DNA of 11,379 nt from CAZRZN01 sp964604565 (GTDB lineage Bacteria; Pseudomonadota; Alphaproteobacteria; Rhodobacterales; Rhodobacteraceae), in NCBI GenBank assembly GCA_964604565.1, contig CAZRZN010000128.1:1-11379 (forward strand), given 5' to 3'. Of the stretch, positions 5,885 through 11,379 are shown in pieces. The notes under the pieces were generated by a model. That model was not told where the DNA came from. It saw nothing but the letters and a program-made list of their open reading frames with translations, and searched no databases. The first letter of the stretch is position 1, and the number at the start of each line of letters is the position of its first letter. A program made the translations under genes and the position numbers.

Positions 5885-7507
5885 ATGATCCACGACCGTT
5901 ACCAACTGGCCTTCAGGCTCTATCCCTACGAACGCGCCGCCGATCAGGATGCGAAAACGCCCGTGCGCCATCCGGTCGTCGTCATGGGGGGCGGCCCCAT
6001 CGGCATCGCGACCGCGCTGGACCTTGGATTGCAGGGGATTCCGGTGGTGGTGCTGGACGACCACGAAGGGATCGGGCAGGGCAGCCGTGCGATCTGCTTT
6101 GCCAAGCGCAGCCTTGAGATCGCCGACCGCTATGGCTGTGCCGCGCCGATGCTGGAAAAAGGCGTTGTCTGGAACCTTGGCAAGGTCTTTCACGACGATC
6201 GCAAGGTGTTCGAATTCAATCTGTCGCCGGAAGAGGGCCACAAGTTCCCGGCCTTCATCAACCTGCAACAGCCGTATTTCGAACGCTTCCTTGTCGAGCG
6301 TGTTCGCGCGGCGCAGGCCGCCGGCGCGCCGATCCAGATCCGGGGGCGCAACCGGGTGGAGGGGGTGACCCTGCATGACGACCATGCCACGCTGGAGATC
6401 ACCACGCCCGACGGTCCCTACAGCATCGAGGCCGACTGGCTGATCGGCTGCGACGGGGCGGGCAGCCCGCTGCGCGGGATGATGGGCCTTGATTTCGAGG
6501 GGCGCGTCTTCGAGGACAGCTTTCTCATCGCGGATATCCGCATGACGAACGACACGTTTCCCACCGAACGCTGGTTCTGGTTCGAGCCGCATTTCAAATC
6601 CGGCGCCTCGACCCTGCTGCACAAACAACCCGACGGCATCTGGCGGGTGGATTTCCAGATCGGCTGGGACGTGGACCGCAAGGAAGAGCTGAAGGAGGAA
6701 AACATCCGCGCGCGGCTGGACGCGATGCTGGGCGAGGTCGACTACGAGATCGTCTGGACCTCGATCTACACATTCCAGTGCCGCAGGATGCAGAAATTCC
6801 GCCATGGCCGGGTGATCTTTGCCGGGGATGCGGCGCATCAGGTGTCGCCCTTCGGCGCGCGCGGAGCGAATTCGGGGATGCAGGATGTCGATAACCTTGG
6901 CTGGAAGCTGGGTCTGGTCGTGCGGGGCAAGGCGCCCGAGACGCTGCTGGACAGCTACGATGTCGAGCGGATCCAGGGCGCCGATGAAAACATTCTCAAT
7001 TCGACCCGCGCCACGGATTTCATCACGCCGAAATCCGCGGTCAGCCATTGTTTCCGCAATGCTGTGCTGGATCTGGCGGAGCATTATGCCTTTGCCCGTC
7101 CGCTGGTGAATTCGGGGCGGCTGTCTGTGCCCTGCAACTACGACGTCAGCCCCCTGAACGGTGTGGATGCCCTGCCGGGCAGCCCGCCTTGCACGCGTCC
7201 CGGCAGTCCGTGCCCCGATGCGCCGCTCGACGATGGTTTCCTGCTGGACCGTCTGGGCGGCGATTTTGTCTTGCTGGGGCTGAATGCCGATCTTCCCGAT
7301 ACGCTGGAGGAGGGCGGCATCGCAGTGCGCCCGGTTTCGCTGACGTCCGCGCAGGACGGGTCCGGCGCTTTGTCCGCGCGCTATCTGGGGCAGGCTGCTT
7401 CCGGGGTGTATCTGATCCGTCCCGACCAGCATGTCGTCGCCCGCTGGACGGCGTTCGAGGAAACAGCCTGCCGCGGCGCACTGCGCCGGGCCTGCGGACT
7501 GGAGTGA
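5885..7507 (+). CDS. FAD-dependent aromatic hydroxylase, MhaA/MhpA-like (putative 3-hydroxyphenylacetate 6-hydroxylase)
   Basis: A 540-residue class A flavoprotein monooxygenase. The FAD-binding Rossmann motif VVVMGGGPIG is at 31-40. The DG motif WLIGCDGAGSPLR has Asp190-Gly191. The GD motif FAGDAAHQVSPFGARGANSGMQD has Asp315 and contacts the FAD ribityl chain. A thioredoxin-like C-terminal domain of the phenol-hydroxylase type starts near GSPCPDAPLDDGFLLDRLGG. Such enzymes use NAD(P)H and O2 to hydroxylate phenols ortho or para to the hydroxyl group. Placement beside hmgA and fahA, a size near 59-60 kDa, and a 64-aa gene three bases downstream together match MhaA of P. putida U, whose flavoprotein (about 60 kDa) and small coupling protein (about 6 kDa) convert 3-hydroxyphenylacetate to homogentisate. 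The fold is certain; the substrate is inferred. An alternative is a 3-(3-hydroxyphenyl)propionate-type hydroxylase, but no meta-cleavage genes are present to support that. Confidence 0.88.
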   Translation: MIHDRYQLAFRLYPYERAADQDAKTPVRHPVVVMGGGPIGIATALDLGLQGIPVVVLDDHEGIGQGSRAICFAKRSLEIADRYGCAAPMLEKGVVWNLGKVFHDDRKVFEFNLSPEEGHKFPAFINLQQPYFERFLVERVRAAQAAGAPIQIRGRNRVEGVTLHDDHATLEITTPDGPYSIEADWLIGCDGAGSPLRGMMGLDFEGRVFEDSFLIADIRMTNDTFPTERWFWFEPHFKSGASTLLHKQPDGIWRVDFQIGWDVDRKEELKEENIRARLDAMLGEVDYEIVWTSIYTFQCRRMQKFRHGRVIFAGDAAHQVSPFGARGANSGMQDVDNLGWKLGLVVRGKAPETLLDSYDVERIQGADENILNSTRATDFITPKSAVSHCFRNAVLDLAEHYAFARPLVNSGRLSVPCNYDVSPLNGVDALPGSPPCTRPGSPCPDAPLDDGFLLDRLGGDFVLLGLNADLPDTLEEGGIAVRPVSLTSAQDGSGALSARYLGQAASGVYLIRPDQHVVARWTAFEETACRGALRRACGLE

Positions 7508-7510
7508 ACC

Positions 7511-7705
7511 ATGAGCTTGACCACCGACCCCAATATCCCCGATCCGGATGGTTTCTATGCGCGCCTGATCGCGTGTCACGAGGGCCTGTCGGAGGCGGAA
7601 AGCGCCGCGGTGAACGCACGGTTGATCCTGATTCTGGCCAATCAGATCGGCGACGCCGATATGCTGGCCCAGGCGCTGGAGATGGCGCGCCACCCGGGAC
7701 AGTGA
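7511..7705 (+). CDS. DUF2783 small protein, putative MhaB-like hydroxylase coupling component
   Basis: This 64-residue protein starts three bases after the hydroxylase stop, so the two are almost surely translated together. The sequence DPDGFYARLIACHEGLS (11-27) followed by ESAAVNARLILILANQIGD (30-48) is the DUF2783 pattern as I remember it. It is soluble, mostly helical by composition, with no membrane segment or cofactor motif. In P. putida U the 3-hydroxyphenylacetate 6-hydroxylase needs a coupling protein, MhaB, of about 6.3 kDa encoded with the flavoprotein. Size, order and context here agree with that role, probably ensuring that NADH oxidation is coupled to hydroxylation. Whether MhaB itself belongs to DUF2783 is from memory and should be checked by alignment. 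Confidence 0.8.
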   Translation: MSLTTDPNIPDPDGFYARLIACHEGLSEAESAAVNARLILILANQIGDADMLAQALEMARHPGQ

Positions 7706-7756
7706 GGCGGAGATGCCGCTGGGCGCCTTGCAGCCAGTCAGACTGGGCCATTTTGG

Positions 7757-7773
7757 CCGCGGTCCCGCCGCGG
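7757..7773. terminator. GC-rich hairpin after the catabolic operon, possible terminator
   Basis: CCGCGG, a 5-nt loop TCCCG, then CCGCGG form a 6-bp GC-only stem 52 bp after the DUF2783 stop. There is no following T-tract, so it may act as an mRNA 3'-end stabiliser rather than a classic intrinsic terminator. Confidence 0.3.
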
Positions 7774-7809
7774 GTGCGCACTGGATGAGCCGGTCATGCG
7801 GCGAGACGA

Positions 7810-7828
7810 CCGGGTCCGCTTGACCCGG
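7810..7828. terminator. Second hairpin after the catabolic operon
   Basis: CCGGGTC and GACCCGG are exact complements around a 5-nt loop (CGCTT). No T-run follows. Together with the hairpin at 7757 it could mark the 3' end of the transcript. Confidence 0.35.
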
Positions 7829-7933
7829 CCACGGATCGGCGGCGGAGCGGCCCCCGCCGGGCAGAGGCGCCCCGGACGGAGGGTTCGCTTTCTGGTTGGG
7901 CCTGGCCTGTGACGGCCGGGCCGCCGTTAAGGG

Positions 7934-7997
7934 AGGGGCGCTGCCCCTCTGGGGCCTTTGGCCCCATTCACCCCGGAGTATTTCTGGAGAGAAGAAG
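7934..7997. repeat. Rhodobacteraceae-type paired-hairpin intergenic repeat
   Basis: Two adjacent hairpins, AGGGGC-GCT-GCCCCT (7934-7948) and TGGGGCC-TTT-GGCCCCA (7950-7966), are followed by a tail with CCCCGGAGTATTTCTGG and ending GAAGAAG. From memory, a closely similar arrangement of a GGGGC...GCCCC stem, a CCCCGGRGTATTT box and an AGAAGAAG end recurs between genes in many Rhodobacteraceae genomes. Only one copy is in this window, so its dispersal cannot be shown here. It could serve as a terminator or mRNA-stabilising element. Confidence 0.6.
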
Positions 7998-8060
7998 CCG
8001 GCCCGTTTAGGCGGCGGCGCCCGGGCCCGCCCGGTGTGAGGCGGTTGGTTTCATCGCTGT

Positions 8061-8109
8061 CGTGCCTGATAAGCCCGGGCAATAACGGGTGCGCATCGGG
8101 CAAGGCACG
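8061..8109. other. Nested stem structure, possible structured RNA or repeat
   Basis: CGTGCCT (8061-8067) pairs exactly with AGGCACG (8103-8109). Inside it GCCCG (8073-8077) pairs with CGGGC (8097-8101), leaving a 5-nt to 1-nt asymmetric bulge. CCCG (8074-8077) could alternatively pair with CGGG (8086-8089), so two folds compete. Found by eye only; no folding energy was computed. Confidence 0.35.
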
Positions 8110-8220
8110 GGCATGCAGGGCGCGATGTGCTTTCGGAGAACGACAAAGGCGGGCGTCTTCGGCGGCGCCATCGTTTGATCCAGGCGCGCTGCCGCCTTCG
8201 CCGGGGTGATGTATGGTGTT

Positions 8221-8240
8221 TTCGGGCCCCTGCACCCGAA
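8221..8240. promoter_or_regulatory. Hairpin in the leader of the carboxymuconolactone-decarboxylase-like gene
   Basis: TTCGGG and CCCGAA surround an 8-nt loop and lie 54 bp upstream of the ATG at 8295. It could be an operator or a leader hairpin. No clear promoter hexamers are visible near it. Confidence 0.25.
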
Positions 8241-8294
8241 GGGATTCGTCCGCGGGCCGGGCGGGGTCAGACCTGCAGGATTCGGGAGGCAGAC

Positions 8295-8684
8295 ATGAGC
8301 ACATTCGACGAAGATCTCTTTCTCAAGGGGTTGGAACAGCGCAAGTCCACGTTGGGCGCGGCCTATGTGGAGCAGAATCTTGCGGCGGCGGATGACTTCA
8401 CCCGTCCCTTTCAGGAGGCGATGACCGCCTGGTGCTGGGGCTTTGGCTGGGGCGACGAGGTGATCGAGCCCAAAACGCGCTCCATGATGAACCTGGCGAT
8501 GATCGGCGCGCTGGGCCGGATGCACGAGTGGGAAACCCACTGCAACGGCGCGCTGAACAATGGTGTTTCCAAGGAGGAGATCCGCGCCATCATTCATGTC
8601 GTGGGGATCTACTGCGGCGTTCCTATGGCGCTGGAATGTTTCCGTGTCGCGCGCAGGGTGCTGGAAGACAGGGGGGATCTCTGA
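8295..8684 (+). CDS. Carboxymuconolactone decarboxylase family protein
   Basis: From the ATG at 8295, with GGGAGG six bases upstream, this is a 129-residue protein close to the usual length of single-domain PcaC-like proteins. It has the all-helical family pattern: WCWGFGWGDEVIEPKTRSMMNLAMIGALGR (46-75, read in parts), the His82-containing EWETHCNGALNNGVSKEEIR (78-97), and YCGVPMALECFRVA (106-119). It lacks the CxxC of AhpD peroxidases, so a redox role is unlikely. Proteins of this family include 4-carboxymuconolactone decarboxylase of the protocatechuate branch, but no other pca gene is present and many members have other or unknown roles, so I give no symbol. The sulfotransferase start lies 82 bp downstream on the same strand and may be co-transcribed. 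The frame is open further upstream to 8127, but the ribosome site and family alignment favour 8295. Confidence 0.85.
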   Translation: MSTFDEDLFLKGLEQRKSTLGAAYVEQNLAAADDFTRPFQEAMTAWCWGFGWGDEVIEPKTRSMMNLAMIGALGRMHEWETHCNGALNNGVSKEEIRAIIHVVGIYCGVPMALECFRVARRVLEDRGDL

Positions 8685-8751
8685 ACCCGCCGAATTTCAT
8701 TGCCTCAATTCGGGGATCCGCGCAAGATGACGCGCAACAGGGCGCAGATAT

Positions 8752-8758
8752 GGGAGGA
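8752..8758 (+). promoter_or_regulatory. Ribosome binding site selecting the sulfotransferase start
   Basis: GGGAGGA lies seven bases before the ATG at 8766. Earlier in-frame candidates (TTG at 8700, ATG at 8727) lack a comparable site. Confidence 0.75.
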
Positions 8759-8765
8759 TCGGCCG

Positions 8766-9641
8766 ATGATCGCGCCGCAGCATCCGGTACGGGATTACGT
8801 CAGCGACCTGAGCGATTCGCGTCGCTGGCAGGCCTTCGATCCGCGCGACGGCGATATCGTCGTCTGCACGCCGCCGAAATCCGGCACGACCTGGACGCAG
8901 GGGATCCTTGCCATGTTGATCGCCGGCGATCCGGAGGTCGATGCGCAGACCTCGATGAAATCGCCCTGGGTCGATATCAGCATCCGTCCGGTCGAGGATG
9001 TCATGGCGCGGCTGGCCGCGCAGGACCACCGCCGTCAGGTCAAGACGCATACCCCCATGGACGGGATCCCCGTCTGGCCGCAACTGCGCTATGTCACTGT
9101 CTATCGCCATCCGATCGACGTGCATTTTTCCTATCGCAAACATGCGGCCAACCAGAAGATGGCGAATTTCGAGGCGGACCATTATCCCGAAGATCCCTCG
9201 GAGAGTTTTCGGATCTTCATGGCGCCGGATCGGACGGCGGGCGCAAGTCTTCGTGGCATCGTGCAGCATTACAAGGCGACGCTGGCGCATGACGCCCGGG
9301 ATAACCTGTTACGACTGCATTACGCCGACATGCGCGGCGACTTGAACGGTGCCGTGACCCGGATCGCCGATCATGTGGGGATCACGCTGCCGGCGGACAT
9401 GATGGCGGCCGTGGTCAAGGCGGCGACCTTTGACAGCATGCAGGCCAACGCGCACCGGTTCACGCCCTCCGCCGGACAGGATTTCTGGCACACGGATGCG
9501 GGATTCTTCGACAGCGCGACCTCGAACAAATGGGAGGGGCAGCTGACCGACGCCGATCTGGCCGCCTATGACGCCTGCATGGATGCCCTGCTGGACCCCG
9601 AAGAGCGGCGCTGGCTTGAATGGGGCAGCGCGGTCCGTTGA
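8766..9641 (+). CDS. Sulfotransferase (PAPS-dependent, Sulfotransfer_1 type)
   Basis: A 291-residue cytosolic-type sulfotransferase. It transfers sulfate from 3'-phosphoadenosine 5'-phosphosulfate to a hydroxyl or amine acceptor. The 5'-phosphosulfate loop PPKSGTTW is at 36-43 with Lys38. The likely catalytic His95 is in VKTHTPMDG. The 3'-phosphate motif VYRHPIDVHFSYRKH carries Arg114 and Ser122, with the same eight-residue spacing as Arg130 and Ser138 of human SULT enzymes. The C-terminal region includes FDSMQANAHRF and a late GFFDSATSNKWEGQLT, resembling the conserved RKG-type region, here without an obvious RKG. No signal peptide or membrane helix is seen. It follows the CMD-family gene on the same strand and converges on cobS with a 19-bp gap. 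The acceptor cannot be deduced; in bacteria such enzymes modify phenols, lipids or secondary metabolites. Confidence 0.9.
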   Translation: MIAPQHPVRDYVSDLSDSRRWQAFDPRDGDIVVCTPPKSGTTWTQGILAMLIAGDPEVDAQTSMKSPWVDISIRPVEDVMARLAAQDHRRQVKTHTPMDGIPVWPQLRYVTVYRHPIDVHFSYRKHAANQKMANFEADHYPEDPSESFRIFMAPDRTAGASLRGIVQHYKATLAHDARDNLLRLHYADMRGDLNGAVTRIADHVGITLPADMMAAVVKAATFDSMQANAHRFTPSAGQDFWHTDAGFFDSATSNKWEGQLTDADLAAYDACMDALLDPEERRWLEWGSAVR

Positions 9642-9660
9642 TCGTGGCGGGTGTCCGGGA

Positions 9661-10413
9661 TCAGAGCAGCGCGCTCAATACCAGCCAGCCCGCGGTTTCC
9701 GAAGTCAGTTGCACGGCCCCCAGAACATCGCCGGTTTGCCCGCCGATCAGTCGATGTGCCCGCCATGCGACAAAGGCGGTGCAAAGGGCCATTGCGACAA
9801 GGATCGGCATGGCGTCGGTGCCCAGGGCCAGCGCCGCCAACCCGCAGAGCAGACTGCCCGGCAGCCAAACACGCCACAAGGTGCCATCCGATGCCGGGGC
9901 GGCCATTCTGCCAAGGCCGTCGGGGCGCGAAGGCGGCATCACGTCCAGAACGATCAGCATGGCCAGCCGGCTTGCCATGGCGACCAGAATGAACCCTGCC
10001 CATGCCGACATTGGCGTGGCCGCCAGCGCCGCAGCCGAAAGGCCCACGGCAAAGATCAGCGCGACCACGCCGTAGCTGCCGATGCGGCTGTCGCGCATGA
10101 TTTCCAGCCGCTGCGCCCGGTCCCGCCCGCCCATGCTGTCGACGAAATCGGCCAGACCGTCATGGTGCAGGCCCCCCGTCAGCGCGACCATTCCGCCAAG
10201 GGCCAAGAGTGCGGCTGCCAATCCGCCCAGACCAACTGCATCCGCCGTGCACAGGATACCCCAGCCCGCCAGCCCCACCGGCACGCCTGCGAGGGGAAAG
10301 GCCCAGCGCGCCTCGGCCATTTGCGGCACCGGATCGCGCAGCCTGCCCATGGGCAGGCGCGTCAGCATCATCATCGCCAGCCGCATTTCGCTGAGGCGGC
10401 GACAGAGGGTCAT
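9661..10413 (-). CDS. cobS: Adenosylcobinamide-GDP ribazoletransferase (cobalamin synthase)
   Basis: A 250-residue polytopic inner-membrane protein of normal family length. It joins adenosylcobinamide-GDP with alpha-ribazole (or its phosphate) to give adenosylcobalamin (phosphate), the last assembly step of the nucleotide loop. The signature GGLHHDGLADFVDSMGG (80-96) carries Asp85, Asp89 and Asp92, expected to bind Mg2+, and RLEIMRDSRIGSYG (102-115) follows. Several hydrophobic helices make up the rest, and TRLPMG near residue 18 is typical. Its ATG overlaps the cobT stop as ATGA, so the two genes are translationally coupled. In the alphaproteobacterial naming this is CobV; CobS is the enteric name. 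Confidence 0.95.
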   Translation of the reverse strand: MTLCRRLSEMRLAMMMLTRLPMGRLRDPVPQMAEARWAFPLAGVPVGLAGWGILCTADAVGLGGLAAALLALGGMVALTGGLHHDGLADFVDSMGGRDRAQRLEIMRDSRIGSYGVVALIFAVGLSAAALAATPMSAWAGFILVAMASRLAMLIVLDVMPPSRPDGLGRMAAPASDGTLWRVWLPGSLLCGLAALALGTDAMPILVAMALCTAFVAWRAHRLIGGQTGDVLGAVQLTSETAGWLVLSALL

Positions 10414-11379
10414 GCGCCGGAAATACCTGCTTCGGCAAAGGTGGCCATACCGTTGTGACAGGCCAGTGCGCCCCTGAGGATCGGCAGGGCAAGCGCTGCG
10501 CCGGATCCTTCGCCAAGGGCCATGCCCATGTCCAGCAAGGGCGGTTTTCCCATGGCCTCGGCCAGACGCCGGTGGCCCGGCTCGCGGCTTTCATGAGCGA
10601 TCAGGCAGTGGGCCAGCAGATCGGGGTCGGCGGCGTAGAGCGGCGTAACCGCGGCGGTGCAGATAAATCCGTCCAGCAGGACCGGAATCCGTGCCATGCG
10701 CGCGGCCAGAACGGCGCCGCACAGGGCTGCCTGCTCCCGCCCTCCGAGCGCGGCCAGCCGCATCATCGGCGACAGCGCGCCGTGGCGGTCGACGCCCTCT
10801 GCCACCACGCGCGCCTTCAGATCGACTCCGGCCGCGTCCGAACCGGTGCCCGGCCCGACCCAATCCTGCGCCGTGCCGCCAAAGGCGGCGAAGGCCAGTG
10901 CCGCCGCCACGGTTGAATTTCCGATCCCCATTTCGCCCAAAAGCAGCACGTCGGCCCCTGCGTCGACCGCCTCCGCACCGCGTTGCAGCGCCTCGATGCA
11001 TTCGGCCTCGTCCATTGCGGCGGCGGCGGTGAAATCACGCGTCGGTTGGTCAAGATCCAGCGCGATCACTTTCAGGTCCGCACCGGCGGCGGCGCACAGC
11101 TGGTTGATGGCGGCCCCGCCGGCGGCGAAATTCGCCACCATCTGCGCGGTCACCTCCTGCGGAAAGGGGTTCACGCCCCGCGCGCAGATCCCGTGATTGC
11201 CGGCAAAGACCAGTGCCTGCGCGCGGACGATGCGCGGTCTGTCCGTGCCGCGCCATCCGGCCATGAAGGCGGCCAGCTCTTCCAGTCGGCCCAGCGATCC
11301 CGGCGGCTTGGTCAGTTGCGCATCCCGCGCGCGCGCACCCTCTGCGGCGGTTTCGTCGAAGGCCGGGAAAGACAGCGCA
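10410..11379 (-). CDS. cobT: Nicotinate-nucleotide--dimethylbenzimidazole phosphoribosyltransferase (5' truncated)
   Basis: About 322 residues are visible; the frame stays open to the right edge, so roughly the first 15-25 residues are outside the window. The enzyme transfers phosphoribose from nicotinate mononucleotide to 5,6-dimethylbenzimidazole, making alpha-ribazole 5'-phosphate for the lower ligand of cobalamin. Visible motifs are LTKPPGSLGRLEELA near the edge, FAGNHGICARGVNPFPQEVT, LLGEMGIGNST, GPGTGSD, LLDGFICTAAV and MALGEGSGAALALP. The Glu in the last motif (codon at 10509-10511) corresponds to the catalytic Glu317 of Salmonella CobT. The ATG at 11264 is internal to the conserved region and is not the true start. 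It overlaps cobS by ATGA. Alphaproteobacterial nomenclature calls it CobU. Confidence 0.95.
   Translation of the reverse strand, partial: ALSFPAFDETAAEGARARDAQLTKPPGSLGRLEELAAFMAGWRGTDRPRIVRAQALVFAGNHGICARGVNPFPQEVTAQMVANFAAGGAAINQLCAAAGADLKVIALDLDQPTRDFTAAAAMDEAECIEALQRGAEAVDAGADVLLLGEMGIGNSTVAAALAFAAFGGTAQDWVGPGTGSDAAGVDLKARVVAEGVDRHGALSPMMRLAALGGREQAALCGAVLAARMARIPVLLDGFICTAAVTPLYAADPDLLAHCLIAHESREPGHRRLAEAMGKPPLLDMGMALGEGSGAALALPILRGALACHNGMATFAEAGISGA

Larger units (their letters stand above)
7706..8294. other. Hairpin-rich intergenic region without a convincing gene
   Basis: About 590 bp separate the DUF2783 gene from the next gene. Open frames exist on both strands (for example plus 7958-8209 and minus 7927-8304) but are rich in Arg, Pro, Ala and Gly, resemble no family I know, and cross the repeat and hairpins below. 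The stretch holds inverted repeats at 7757-7773, 7810-7828, 7934-7948, 7950-7966, 8061-8109 and 8221-8240. It probably combines the 3' end of the catabolic transcript, a dispersed repeat and the leader of the 8295 gene. Confidence 0.7.

Noticed and set aside
5729..7693. Very long open frame (654 aa) on the minus strand
   Set aside because: It lies antisense to the hydroxylase, which has clear FAD motifs. The predicted protein is rich in His, Arg, Gln and Asp with no family pattern, as expected of a shadow frame in high-GC DNA.
7958..8209. Plus-strand 83-aa frame in the intergenic gap
   Set aside because: Begins inside the hairpin repeat, Arg/Pro-rich, no ribosome site and no recognisable family.
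8007..8597. 196-aa minus-strand frame
   Set aside because: Half of it is antisense to the CMD-family gene, the rest crosses hairpins; composition is that of a shadow frame.
9642..9660. Terminator between the convergent sulfotransferase and cobS genes
   Set aside because: Only 19 bp are available and no stem-loop is visible in them.
1..11379. CRISPR arrays, tRNA or rRNA genes, transposases and integrases
   Set aside because: No regularly spaced direct repeats, no tRNA-like TTCGANNCC arms with matching acceptor ends, and no transposase or integrase motifs were seen on either strand.

Overview
The window is a high-GC alphaproteobacterial segment, most likely from the Rhodobacteraceae (Roseobacter group). 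This rests on the gene families (a UPF0314/DUF2585 protein and an MhaAB-type hydroxylase beside homogentisate genes), heavy G/C at third codon positions, and an intergenic element resembling the paired-hairpin repeats I recall from this family. No species is claimed.

Layout. (1) 2-832: the 3' part of an ArsJ-type organoarsenical efflux permease, cut by the left edge. (2) 845-1300, minus strand: a MarR-family regulator, divergent from the catabolic genes across a 107-bp region that holds an 18-bp perfect palindrome (1347-1364) lying within overlapping divergent promoters. (3) 1408-4256: hmgA (homogentisate 1,2-dioxygenase), an unlisted 54-aa membrane microprotein, and fahA (fumarylacetoacetase). 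(4) 4259-4822, minus strand: a DUF2585 membrane protein of unknown function, convergent with fahA with only 2 bp between them. (5) 4879-7705: an MBL-fold protein with a reduced metal site, an FAD aromatic hydroxylase of MhaA/MhpA type, and a 64-aa DUF2783 protein resembling MhaB. (6) 7706-8294: about 590 bp with no convincing gene, rich in hairpins and including the Rhodobacteraceae-like repeat. (7) 8295-9641: a carboxymuconolactone-decarboxylase-family protein and a PAPS-dependent sulfotransferase. (8) 9661-11379, minus strand: cobS and the 5'-truncated cobT, overlapping by ATGA.

How the genes work together. HmgA opens the homogentisate ring to maleylacetoacetate and FahA cleaves fumarylacetoacetate to fumarate and acetoacetate. 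The FAD hydroxylase plus its small partner fits the two-component 3-hydroxyphenylacetate 6-hydroxylase (MhaAB) described in Pseudomonas putida U, which would feed 3-hydroxyphenylacetate into homogentisate. The cis-trans isomerase MaiA that links HmgA to FahA is not in the window. The MarR protein is the natural candidate regulator of hmgA. The MBL-fold protein keeps the Zn1 ligands of its fold but has lost the three Zn2-specific ligands; its role in the pathway is unknown. The cobT-cobS pair belongs to late cobalamin assembly and is a separate unit.

The most interesting items are the MBL protein with its altered metal site in an aromatic catabolic operon, the hydroxylase/DUF2783 pair, the palindrome in the divergent promoter, and the unlisted microprotein between hmgA and fahA.
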